This document shows, one piece after another, positions 1-7,258 of a stretch of DNA of 7,741 nucleotides (position 1 is its first letter; the number at the start of each line of letters is the position of its first letter). Origin of the DNA: Calditrichota bacterium (GTDB taxonomy: Bacteria > Calditrichota > Calditrichia > RBG-13-44-9); NCBI GenBank assembly GCA_024276455.1, contig JAJRXE010000079.1, positions 1 to 7,741 on the forward strand. The letters run 5' to 3'. Under the pieces are notes generated by a model, which did not search any database, was not told where the DNA came from, and saw only the letters and a list, made by a program, of their open reading frames with translations. Position numbers and translations under genes: made by a program.

Positions 1-1
1 C

Positions 2-1813
2 AAGATCATCATCGACACCTACCACGACCTGCGCAACGGCTACCTGTTTGTGACCAATCCCAACGGGGCTCGCTACGATGCGCTGGTACAGGACAACGGC
101 CAATCCACTAACCAGGCCTGGGACGGGGTCTGGACGGTGAAAACCCGCCGCACCCCGAGGGGGTGGTTCGCGGAATTCGTCATTCCGTTTTCCACCCTGA
201 AATTTAGCACGGCGGAAGAGCAGGTCTGGGGAATCAATTTCGAGCGCAACATCCGTCGCAAACGCGAGCAGGTTCTCTGGCAGGGCTGGTCGCGGGATTC
301 GGAAATCGAGCAGGTAGCCCGGGCCGGACTGCTCACCGGGATTCGGGGAATTAGCAGCGTTACCCTGGTGGAGCTCAAACCGTACGGCATTACCGGAGTG
401 GAGATGAACGGAGACGGAACGAACAACGGGGTAGGACATGTGGGCGGAGACATCAACTATTTAATCACCCCCACCATGAAACTGAATCTGACCGCCAACA
501 CCGACTTTGCCCAGGTGGAGTCCGACCGCATGCAGGTGAATCTGACCCGCTTTTCCTTGTTCTACCCGGAGAAACGGGAATTCTTTCTGGAGGGGCGCAA
601 TTATTTCGATTTCGGTCTGGGGCACAGCATTCAACCCTTTTACAGCCGCCGGATTGGGCTGGCGCCAGACCGTTCCACCATTCCCATTATTGTGGGAGCC
701 CGCTTGCTGGGCAAAACCGGTCACACAACTCTGGGCGGCATGAGCATTCAAACCGCCAGAAAGGACACCATTCCCACCACCAACTATACAGTGCTGCGCT
801 GGAAACAGGACATCTGGCAGCAGTCCAGCATCGGCCTCATCGGGGTGGGAAAATTCGAACCGGGACGGCAGAACAGCGTTTACGGAGCGGACTTCCTGTA
901 TTCCACCTCCGAGATGTTCGGAGACAAAACCCTGGCGGTCGGCGGCGCCATTGCTCAGAGCTACACCTCCGACCGGGCGGAGAAAACCGGTCTGGCGCAT
1001 CGGATTTTTCTGGATTTTCCGAACGACTTCATCGACTTCTCCACCATCTGGGACCGTGCCAGCGCCGGGTTCAATCCCGAAGTCGGATTTCTGCGCCGCC
1101 ACAACTACCAGATGATCATGGCGGACCTGCGGATTAAACCGCGTCCCCGGTTCCTGCCGTTTGTGCAGCGGCTGGTGTTCAAGCCGTTCGATTTCAATTA
1201 CTACATCGACGACCAGACCCACCAGCTGCAGTCGCTCTGGTCGGAATTCCGACCGCTGGGATTCACCCTGAAAAGCGGCGAATTTTTCGAATCCAACATT
1301 CAGCGGCGGGCGGAAAATTTGACCGAAGATTTCGAGATTCACGACGGGGTGATCATTCCGGCGGGCGAGTACTGGTTCACCCGCTACGAACTGCAGTTTG
1401 CCACTTTCCGGGGTCGGCCGATCGCCGCTTTTTTCTTTTTGAACTGGGGCGATTTTTACGACGGCAAACGCACCGAATGGTTCATTCGCAGCACCTTTAA
1501 AATCAACAAGCACCTGATCATCAGCCCGGACATCACCCAAAATTACATCAGCCTGCCGCAGGGCAGTTTTACCGTTACCGAGGTGGGCGGACGAATCGAC
1601 CTGGCGGTGAATCCCGATCTGTTCGGTTCTTTGTTCGGGCAGTGGAACAACGAGGAAAATCTCATTTTACTGAACTTCCGGGTGAACTGGATTCCCACCC
1701 CGGGCACTAACTTCTATTTTGTGGTGAACCAGAGCATCGACACGACGGAACCGCAACTCAAATTCTCCAACACCACCGTGTTGACGAAATTAATCTGGCG
1801 ATTTGTGTTGTAA
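2..1813 (+). CDS. CBM9-like / DUF5916 domain protein, 5'-truncated
   Basis: The gene enters from the left edge; the frame is open from base 2, so the GTG at 50 is an internal Val and not the start. About 603 residues remain. Residues 1 to about 110 are the end of a carbohydrate-binding family 9-like sandwich (RNGYLF.TNPNGARYD, then a W..E..IPFSTL strand). From about 115 onward is DUF5916, shown by hallmark segments: NTDFAQVESD (166-175), PEKREFFLEG (189-198) and YSRRIG (214-219). The rest alternates short beta-like strands rich in Tyr, Phe and Trp and ends in IWRFVL, compatible with an outer-membrane barrel whose last strand ends in an aromatic. Family members usually run to about 700-800 residues, so 100-200 are probably missing. 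A signal peptide would lie outside the window. The biochemical function of DUF5916 is not established; surface glycan or protein handling is only a guess. It ends 141 bases before the efflux operon on the same strand. The family call is firm, the function unknown. Confidence 0.9.
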   Translation, partial: KIIIDTYHDLRNGYLFVTNPNGARYDALVQDNGQSTNQAWDGVWTVKTRRTPRGWFAEFVIPFSTLKFSTAEEQVWGINFERNIRRKREQVLWQGWSRDSEIEQVARAGLLTGIRGISSVTLVELKPYGITGVEMNGDGTNNGVGHVGGDINYLITPTMKLNLTANTDFAQVESDRMQVNLTRFSLFYPEKREFFLEGRNYFDFGLGHSIQPFYSRRIGLAPDRSTIPIIVGARLLGKTGHTTLGGMSIQTARKDTIPTTNYTVLRWKQDIWQQSSIGLIGVGKFEPGRQNSVYGADFLYSTSEMFGDKTLAVGGAIAQSYTSDRAEKTGLAHRIFLDFPNDFIDFSTIWDRASAGFNPEVGFLRRHNYQMIMADLRIKPRPRFLPFVQRLVFKPFDFNYYIDDQTHQLQSLWSEFRPLGFTLKSGEFFESNIQRRAENLTEDFEIHDGVIIPAGEYWFTRYELQFATFRGRPIAAFFFLNWGDFYDGKRTEWFIRSTFKINKHLIISPDITQNYISLPQGSFTVTEVGGRIDLAVNPDLFGSLFGQWNNEENLILLNFRVNWIPTPGTNFYFVVNQSIDTTEPQLKFSNTTVLTKLIWRFVL

Positions 1814-1954
1814 AACGGGTGGGACCGCATCCAAACACTCCGGCTTCGGCCAAGCGACCGGAAGGCGGTGCTTCCGACAAACTGTCCGCAGGCGGGCGGC
1901 GATGGGAGGGATTCCCGAAATCGGCGAACAACGTTCACAAAAGCAGGGCAAGAA
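1814..1954. other. Intergenic gap with small GC-rich hairpins
   Basis: These 141 bases separate the DUF5916 gene from the efflux operon. They are GC-rich and hold two small inverted repeats: GGC-TTCG-GCC at 1842-1851 (a UUCG tetraloop closed by C-G) and CGGAAG/CTTCCG at 1859-1864 and 1871-1876 with a 6-base loop. Neither is followed by a T-run, so an intrinsic terminator is not supported. I find no convincing -35/-10 pair, so either the operon promoter is of a type I cannot recognise here or transcription reads through from upstream. Frames are open across the gap, but the predicted peptides look like non-coding translation. Confidence 0.5.
1859..1876. repeat. Perfect 6-bp inverted repeat, 6-base loop
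   Basis: CGGAAG at 1859-1864 and CTTCCG at 1871-1876 flank the loop GCGGTG. The element sits 46 bases after the stop of the DUF5916 gene and 79 bases before the channel gene start. With no following T-run it is a weak candidate for termination. It could instead stabilise a transcript end or be part of a repeated intergenic sequence. Confidence 0.35.
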
Positions 1955-3220
1955 ATGAGCAAAAGGTCTTCGCATTTCATTGGCATGGTCACCCTGACGT
2001 TTGGGCTTCTCATTGCCCCAACGCTGTTACCGGCGCAGGGACTCACTCTCCGCTGCTGCATCGAAGCGGCTTTGCAGCACCACCCTTCCCGGGAAGCATT
2101 TCGTCAAGCGGAGGAAAGCAAAACGGCGGAAACCCGCAGTTTGCAAAGCGAGTCCCTTCCCCGTCTGGATTTTCTTTTCCGGGGGAACGGCTTTTTCTAC
2201 CAGCCGTACACCTACCGAACACTCAATAATCAACTGTTTTTCGTCTGGGATGTGGGTAAATGGGTCGGGAAATTGCGAGAGATTGGCGCGAGCGAAGAGG
2301 AGATTGCCCGGCTGCGCTCCCGGCAAAATCGGTTGGACCTCATCCTGCAGGTAAAACAGGCCTATTTCCGCCTGGCGGCAGCGCAGGAGACCGGACGCAT
2401 TGCCCGCTCTTCCGAACGTTACCTGGCGCACCACTTGCAGGTCAGCGAGCAACTCTTCCGGCTGGGACAGATTGACCGCCTGGACCTTTACACCACCCAG
2501 CGGGAATTGTCCCGGGTGCGGGAAAGCATTCTGGCCGCCGAAGCGGAAACGGAGGCTTACCGGATTGAACTGGCCAATCTCACCGGCCTTGTGGCCTCGG
2601 AGATTGATTCGCTGGAAGTGCCGCCGGACTTCCATTCCGCAGTTGCTCTGGTCCCGGACACGCTGCTGTTCCGCCGCCTGGAAAAGAATCCCGCCCTGGC
2701 GATTCTGGAGCAGCAGCGCAAACAGGCCAATCTGCAGGCCAATCTGGAGCAAAAGAGCCGCTACCCCAAACTGTACCTGGGCGGCGGGTACACGTTCGAC
2801 AACGATCCCACTTCAGACGGCGACTATGCCACCATTGCCGGCAGCATCCAGCTCCCCATTCTGGATTGGGGAAAGCGCAAACAACGGGCCCAGGCGCTGC
2901 AGTTGCAGGCCGGCGCCCTGCAGGCCACCCGGGCGGCTCTGTGGCTGAATCTGCGCACCCGCTTACAAACCCTCCTGACTCGCCTCCGCCGCTTCAGCAA
3001 AATGCTCGCTTTAAAGGAGGAAACCATTCGCCAGGCTCAGAAAACTTACCAGTACACCGAGCTAAATTACCGGGCCGGAACAACCGGCAACACCGAGGTG
3101 CTGCTGGCCCAACAAGCCCTCTTCGAAGCCCGGGTCTCCCGGGAAAAATTGATTTTTACCCTGCATCTAATTGAAGCGCAAATTGAACACCTGATTGGTC
3201 AAGCAGGAGAAACGGAATGA
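1955..3220 (+). CDS. TolC-family outer-membrane efflux channel
   Basis: This 421-residue protein is the outer-membrane exit duct of the tripartite pump. The start at ATG 1955 is chosen because it begins a good signal peptide: basic SKR, a hydrophobic core at about 9-25, and a likely cleavage near LPAQ-G at 28/29. An AGGG at 1945-1948 lies six bases upstream. A longer in-frame version from 1868 would place about 29 hydrophilic residues before the signal and is rejected. The mature protein shows the two-repeat outer efflux protein pattern. Repeat one has LTLRCCIEAALQHHPS (30-45), a strand with WDVGKW (98-103), and long helices including GQIDRLDLYTTQRE (171-184). Repeat two has the matching strand IQLPILDWGKRK (298-309) and YRAGTTGNTEVLLAQQ (372-387). 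Length is normal for the family. There is no lipobox, so it is probably not lipidated, unlike OprM. A vicinal Cys pair (34-35) is unusual. The stop overlaps the adaptor start by four bases. Substrate is unknown. Confidence 0.93.
   Translation: MSKRSSHFIGMVTLTFGLLIAPTLLPAQGLTLRCCIEAALQHHPSREAFRQAEESKTAETRSLQSESLPRLDFLFRGNGFFYQPYTYRTLNNQLFFVWDVGKWVGKLREIGASEEEIARLRSRQNRLDLILQVKQAYFRLAAAQETGRIARSSERYLAHHLQVSEQLFRLGQIDRLDLYTTQRELSRVRESILAAEAETEAYRIELANLTGLVASEIDSLEVPPDFHSAVALVPDTLLFRRLEKNPALAILEQQRKQANLQANLEQKSRYPKLYLGGGYTFDNDPTSDGDYATIAGSIQLPILDWGKRKQRAQALQLQAGALQATRAALWLNLRTRLQTLLTRLRRFSKMLALKEETIRQAQKTYQYTELNYRAGTTGNTEVLLAQQALFEARVSREKLIFTLHLIEAQIEHLIGQAGETE
3205..3210 (+). promoter_or_regulatory. 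Shine-Dalgarno site of the adaptor gene
   Basis: AGGAGA lies inside the last codons of the channel gene, six bases before ATG 3217. It fixes the adaptor start at the ATGA overlap and supports coupled translation of the two genes. Confidence 0.75.
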
Positions 3221-4140
3221 AACGCTGGATTCTGATTTTTTGTGCCGTTGCACTAACCATGGTTTCCTGTGGCCGCAACCAGTCCGGCGACGGGAAAGAA
3301 GGAGAACCGACAAGCCGGGTGCCGGTCAAAGCCGTGCCGGTTCAACTCGGTACGCTGCAGAAAACCCTCACCATCTACGGGCGGTTGCTGCCGCGTCAGG
3401 TTACCACTCTCAGCAGTCAATTTCCCGGGCGGATTGCCACGCTTTCGCTGGCAGAAGGCGATCGGGTTGCCGCCGGACAGGTGGTTGCCGTTATTCGCAG
3501 CCCTAAAGCGGAGGCGCTGCAGCAGGCGGCGGACGGTACCACTTCTTTCCTGCAGAAAGAAATGCATCCCATTTCTCTGCGGGCGCCCATTGGCGGGGTG
3601 GTAACCCGCAAATTCCGCTTTGCCGGAGACGTGGTGGCGGCAGGAGAACCCATTCTGGAGATCCTGGATGATTCCTCCTTTTTTCTGCGGGGAGATTTAC
3701 CGGCGGCCTACCTTCCGGAAGTGCGAGTGGGCCAAACAATAACCGTCACCTTTCCGGATTTGCCGGAGGAAACGTTCACCACCACCATCGGCGCCATCAA
3801 CGGGACGGTAGATCCGGCCACCCAGACGGCGGAAATGCGGGCGTTGCTCCCCAATCCCCACCGGCGGCTGAAAGCCGATCTGTTCGCCCGCATCCGGATC
3901 ATCGTAAAGAGTACCCCCGAGGCGCTGTTAGTTCCCCGGGATGCGGTGCTCCAGGACCCTGCCGGAGCTTACGTTTTTGTGGTGCAGCGGGGCATTGCTC
4001 AACGCCGGGCCGTGAAAACGGGTCTGCAGAATCGGTCTCAAACCGTTGTTCTTTCCGGGCTGGCCGAGGGGGACAGCGTGGTCGTTTTGGGAAATTTTGA
4101 ACTACAAAATGGCATGGCTGTGGAGGTGCAACACCCATGA
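3217..4140 (+). CDS. RND periplasmic adaptor (MFP/HlyD family) lipoprotein, minimal hairpin
   Basis: This 307-residue protein should bridge permease and channel in the periplasm. The N-terminus is a lipoprotein signal: MKRW, a hydrophobic stretch, then MVSC with the lipidated Cys at 18. The order after that is a first membrane-proximal strand (36-58); the first lipoyl half (about 64-94, SSQFPGRIATL then EGDRVAAGQVVAVI); a linker of only about 23 residues (94-116); the second lipoyl half (118-150, LRAPIGGVV then AGDVVAAGEPILEI); a beta-barrel (about 154-228, GQTITVTFPD, NGTVDPATQTAEMRA, LKADLFARI); and a membrane-proximal domain (235-305, LLVPRDAVL, GLAEGDSVVV). Canonical adaptors have a helical hairpin of roughly 60-100 residues where this linker lies, which explains the short total length. 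The two lipoyl halves join in frame and intact, so this looks like a genuine short form rather than a broken gene. ATGA overlaps occur at both ends. Substrate is unknown. Confidence 0.92.
   Translation: MKRWILIFCAVALTMVSCGRNQSGDGKEGEPTSRVPVKAVPVQLGTLQKTLTIYGRLLPRQVTTLSSQFPGRIATLSLAEGDRVAAGQVVAVIRSPKAEALQQAADGTTSFLQKEMHPISLRAPIGGVVTRKFRFAGDVVAAGEPILEILDDSSFFLRGDLPAAYLPEVRVGQTITVTFPDLPEETFTTTIGAINGTVDPATQTAEMRALLPNPHRRLKADLFARIRIIVKSTPEALLVPRDAVLQDPAGAYVFVVQRGIAQRRAVKTGLQNRSQTVVLSGLAEGDSVVVLGNFELQNGMAVEVQHP
4122..4127 (+). promoter_or_regulatory. Shine-Dalgarno site of the permease gene
   Basis: GGAGGT sits in the final codons of the adaptor gene, nine bases before ATG 4137. It supports that start and coupled translation across the four-base overlap. 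Confidence 0.75.
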
Positions 4141-7100
4141 ACAGGCTTCTGCAACTGGTGCTGCGTCATCGCCTGGCCTTATTGTTTGTACTGGCCATTC
4201 TGCTGGCCGGGAGCATTGTTTTCATGCTCAGCATGCCGGCGGGCGTTTTTCCCAATGCCACCTTCCCCCGAATTTTGGTTCAACTGGAACGCGGCTACGC
4301 ACCGTTAACCGACATGGAAATTACCACCACCAAACCACTGGAAGATGCGTTGCGCAACGTGGAGGGCGTTCGGATTGTTCGTTCCAAAACCAGCCGCGGC
4401 TACGCCGAGATTGAACTGTATTTCGATTGGAATGTGGACCTGATGCAGGCCTACCAGCTGGTGCAGGCCAAAATCAGCGATATTCGGGGCAAGCTCCCTC
4501 CCGGAACCGGGATTCTGGTCAAACGCATGACCACCAGCGCCTACCCCATGGCCTGCTACGCAATCTACTCCGACCGGCGCAGCCAGCGGCAGTTGCGCGA
4601 GCTGGCGGAGTTTAGCATTCGTCCTCTGCTGTCCGGGGTGCCGGGGGTGTACCGAATAGAGGTGTACGGCGGCGAGCGGCCGGAATTCCGGGTACAACTG
4701 CAACCGGAAAAATTAGCCTTCTACCGCATCTCCCCCCTCACCATCGAAAAACGCTTGCGCGAAATGAACCGGGTCAAATTTCTGGGCAAAGTCACCGATC
4801 ATTACCGCATCCATCTCGGATTTCAGAACGACCTGTTCCGTACGGTGGCCGACCTTGAAAACACCGTGCTGGAATCTCGCAATGGGGTTCCCGTAAAATT
4901 AGGCGATCTGGCCAGGGTTGTTCTCACCAGTAAAGAAGAATACATTATCACCACCGCTAACTGGCACCGCGCCGTCATTATCGACGTGCTGAAACAGCCC
5001 AACGCCAACGGGGTGGCAGTGGGCAATGCCATCGATCGTCTGATTCGCAAACTGAACCCCAGCCTGCCCCCGGACATCCATCTGGTGAAAACTTACGATC
5101 AGGAAGCGTTTGTAAAACGGTCCATCGTCGGGGTGAGCGAAAACATTCTTGCCGGAATGCTCATCATTTCCCTCATCGTACTGATTTTTCTGGGCAGTTT
5201 CCGGGCTTCCTGGTCCATCATTCTGTTTATGCCGCTGGTCATGCTGATGTCTTTCTTATTCATGCGCCTTTTCGACCTTTCGGTAAACATCATGACGCTG
5301 GGCGGGATTGCCGCTGCGCTGGGCATCCTGGTGGACAACGCCACCGTGGTGGTGGAAAACATCATTCGCCATCGCTCGGAAGGGCAATCCCTCCGCCCCG
5401 CCATTGTCAGCGGAGCGGCCGAAGTGTTGCCGCCCATGATTGGCGCCACCCTCACCACTGTCATCGTTTTTGTCCCGTTGATCTTCGTCTCCGGCCTGAC
5501 GGGTATATTCTTTAAACCCATGGCGCTTACCCTGGCCATCGCCGTTTTTCTTTCCCTGATTCTGGCCATTGGCATTACGCCCATTTTTACTTCTCTGTTC
5601 CTAAAAGACACCCCGGCGAAAACAACCCATCCGGACTCTTTCTCCGTGGTACGGCGGCAATACCAAAAAATTCTCCATTTTTTCCTGCGGCGGAAATGGG
5701 TGGGGTTGCTGGCGTTACTGTTTATTACCATTTTAAGCGTATTTTTATTTCCCCGCTTGCCTTCCGGTTTTCTTCCGGAGTGGGACGAAGGCACTTTCGT
5801 GTTAGATTACCAGGCGCTTCCGGGCACCTCTCTGGAGGAGACTCACCGGATGTTGCAGGAAGTAGAAGCCATTTTGAAAAACGATCCGGCTGTACAGGCG
5901 TATTCCCGGCGCACCGGGCGGGGCATTGCTCACCGCCATCCGGCCAACGAGGGCGATTTTCTGATCACTCTGCGTGAGGATCGCCGGCGCTCCACCTTTC
6001 AGATCATGGACGATCTCCACCGCCAGATCTCTACCCGGGTGCCAGGCTTGTTCATGGACTTCGTGCAGGTACTGCCGGATCGATTGAAAGATTTAGCCGG
6101 TGAGGAAAAACCCATCGATCTGATGATTTTCGGGAACGATCAGGAGGTGTTGCAGAAAACCGCCCGGCAAATTTACGAGAAGCTGAAACCGATTCCCGGT
6201 CTGGTGGGACTTCGATTGGCAGAGCTCCCTTCGGAACCGGAATTCGATGTGCAGGTAGATCACGAAAAGGCCGCTCAACTGGGTTTTCGTCCCGGCGAGG
6301 TGCAAAAATTGGTGGAAACAGCGCTGTGGGGACGGGTGGTCACCTACGTGAGACGGGGAATGCGCCTGGCCGGAGTACGATTGCGTTACCCACCGATTTT
6401 CCGGAGCAATCTGGACGCTCTCAAAGAACTTCCCTTACTCTCTCCAAACGGTACGATGGTACCGCTGCGGCAGATTGCCACCATTCGGGTGCGGGAAGGG
6501 CAGGCCGCCATTCTCCACGAAAACGGCAGTCTGGTGGCCAAAGTGCTGTCGGATATCTCCGGGCGGGACCTGGGCAGCGTCGTTCAGGATATTAAACAGG
6601 CCCTTCGAGGGCTGAAATTGCCTTATGGTGTCACCGTCCATCTGGGCGGGGATTACGAAAGCCAGTTGCGGTCTTTCCGCCAGCTAGCCCTGGTATTAGG
6701 CTTTGCCGCGCTGCTAATTTTTGTGGTACTTTTGTTCGAATTCAATCGGCTCGCCACTGCCCTGGCCATTTTTCTGGGAACCATCTTCTCCTTCACTTCC
6801 GGTATGTTCGGGCTGTGGCTTACCGGTACCAGCTTCGACCTCTCTTCCTTCATGGGAACCATCACCGTGTTGGGCATTGTGGTCAACAACGGCATTTTGC
6901 TCATGGACTTCACCACTCGCTACCGGCAAGCCGGCCAGACCAAAGATCAAGCGCTGTTAGCGGCCGGTCAGGTACGTCTGCGTCCTATTCTAATGACCAA
7001 TACCACCACCGTGGCGGGATTCCTGCCCCTGGCGCTGGGATTGAGCACCGGTGGGGAAATCCTGCAGCCGTTTGCTGTGGCGGTCATCAGCGGATTGCTG

Positions 7101-7142
7101 GGTTCCCTGTTTTTCTCGCTAATTGTCATTCCCCTGCTGTAA
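4137..7142 (+). CDS. RND-family efflux permease (inner-membrane pump)
   Basis: This 1001-residue protein is the proton-driven motor of the pump. It has the full RND plan: TM1 (about 12-32), the first periplasmic porter/docking loop (33-335), TM2-TM6 (337-490), TM7 (519-539), the second large loop (540-845) and TM8-TM12 (847-1001). Motifs include MPAGVFPNATFP after TM1, GILVDNATVVVEN in TM4 (396-408), LPEWDEGTFVLDYQALPGTSLEET (546-569, split by family variation), YSRRTGR (589-595), GIVVNNGILLMDF in TM10 (913-925) and RLRPILMTNTTT in TM11 (947-958). The SRRTG and DEG segments recall the branch often annotated as AcrB- or CusA-like, but I see no clear CusA metal-binding Met set, so metal export is not supported. 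Compared with AcrB, Asp407, Arg971 and Thr978 are kept (D400, R947, T954), while Asp408 and Lys940 are Asn (N401, N917). The protein ends directly after TM12 at VIPLL, slightly short. Substrate is unknown. Confidence 0.95.
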   Translation: MNRLLQLVLRHRLALLFVLAILLAGSIVFMLSMPAGVFPNATFPRILVQLERGYAPLTDMEITTTKPLEDALRNVEGVRIVRSKTSRGYAEIELYFDWNVDLMQAYQLVQAKISDIRGKLPPGTGILVKRMTTSAYPMACYAIYSDRRSQRQLRELAEFSIRPLLSGVPGVYRIEVYGGERPEFRVQLQPEKLAFYRISPLTIEKRLREMNRVKFLGKVTDHYRIHLGFQNDLFRTVADLENTVLESRNGVPVKLGDLARVVLTSKEEYIITTANWHRAVIIDVLKQPNANGVAVGNAIDRLIRKLNPSLPPDIHLVKTYDQEAFVKRSIVGVSENILAGMLIISLIVLIFLGSFRASWSIILFMPLVMLMSFLFMRLFDLSVNIMTLGGIAAALGILVDNATVVVENIIRHRSEGQSLRPAIVSGAAEVLPPMIGATLTTVIVFVPLIFVSGLTGIFFKPMALTLAIAVFLSLILAIGITPIFTSLFLKDTPAKTTHPDSFSVVRRQYQKILHFFLRRKWVGLLALLFITILSVFLFPRLPSGFLPEWDEGTFVLDYQALPGTSLEETHRMLQEVEAILKNDPAVQAYSRRTGRGIAHRHPANEGDFLITLREDRRRSTFQIMDDLHRQISTRVPGLFMDFVQVLPDRLKDLAGEEKPIDLMIFGNDQEVLQKTARQIYEKLKPIPGLVGLRLAELPSEPEFDVQVDHEKAAQLGFRPGEVQKLVETALWGRVVTYVRRGMRLAGVRLRYPPIFRSNLDALKELPLLSPNGTMVPLRQIATIRVREGQAAILHENGSLVAKVLSDISGRDLGSVVQDIKQALRGLKLPYGVTVHLGGDYESQLRSFRQLALVLGFAALLIFVVLLFEFNRLATALAIFLGTIFSFTSGMFGLWLTGTSFDLSSFMGTITVLGIVVNNGILLMDFTTRYRQAGQTKDQALLAAGQVRLRPILMTNTTTVAGFLPLALGLSTGGEILQPFAVAVISGLLGSLFFSLIVIPLL

Positions 7143-7160
7143 GACTGGCTGGAAAAATAA
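7140..7160 (+). other. In-frame stop followed by a plausible lost C-terminal tail of the permease
   Basis: The permease stops at TAA 7140-7142 just after VIPLL. The same frame then reads DWLEK and meets a second TAA at 7158-7160. Many RND permeases end in a form like P-x-L-Y-x-W-L-E, so the first TAA occupies the usual Tyr codon (TAC or TAT). Most simply, a single-base change created the first stop and removed six residues beyond TM12, or the base is a sequencing error. Function would probably survive. Confidence 0.55.
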
Positions 7161-7205
7161 TCCTTCCGGTTCGTTTTGCCAGAAGGTTCTACCGGCCCAA
7201 ACAGC

Positions 7206-7235
7206 AAGAGGGAGAAGCTGAGTCTTCTCCCTCTT
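7206..7235. terminator. Probable bidirectional intrinsic terminator between convergent genes
   Basis: A perfect 12-bp inverted repeat has its left arm AAGAGGGAGAAG at 7206-7217, the loop CTGAGT at 7218-7223 and its right arm CTTCTCCCTCTT at 7224-7235, followed by one more T. It begins 64 bases after the permease stop and lies 23 bases past the stop of the convergent minus-strand gene, the expected place for a shared terminator. The T-tract is short on both strands, so release may be inefficient or factor-assisted. Confidence 0.65.
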
Positions 7236-7258
7236 TCGCCACCGGATGTTCTATTCAA

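Noticed and set aside
461..1540. Long minus-strand open frame (359 codons) opposite the DUF5916 gene
   Set aside because: It lies wholly within a well-supported plus-strand gene, shows no domain I recognise and is explained by GC-biased codons leaving the opposite frame open.
1868..1954. N-terminal extension of the channel protein from the ATG at 1868
   Set aside because: The added residues are hydrophilic and would bury the signal peptide; the ATG at 1955 has a suitable RBS and starts a normal signal sequence.
1819..2229. Plus-strand open frame (136 codons) covering the gap and the channel gene start
   Set aside because: It overlaps the supported channel frame and its peptide looks like non-coding translation.
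2027..2752. Minus-strand open frame (241 codons) opposite the channel gene
   Set aside because: Fully inside the TolC-family gene, with no recognisable motif.
5099..5794. Minus-strand open frame (231 codons) opposite the permease gene
   Set aside because: Its composition (many Met, Arg, Thr) mirrors the antisense of hydrophobic membrane-segment codons; no RBS or family signal.
3987..5932. Exact 15-base repeat GCGGGGCATTGCTCA at 3987-4001 and 5918-5932
   Set aside because: Both copies sit inside coding sequence in unrelated domains (adaptor and permease) where they encode similar short Arg-Gly-Ile-Ala peptides; coincidence is the simpler explanation.
4137..7142. Heavy-metal (CusA/CzcA) specificity for the pump
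   Set aside because: Some segments recall that branch, but no clear Met-based metal site is seen, and neither the channel nor the adaptor has an obvious metal-binding motif.
7162..7195. Weak inverted repeats CCTTC/GAAGG and CCGGT/ACCGG after the permease
   Set aside because: The stems are only 5 bp with loops of 15-20 bases and are mutually exclusive; far weaker than the 12-bp hairpin that follows.
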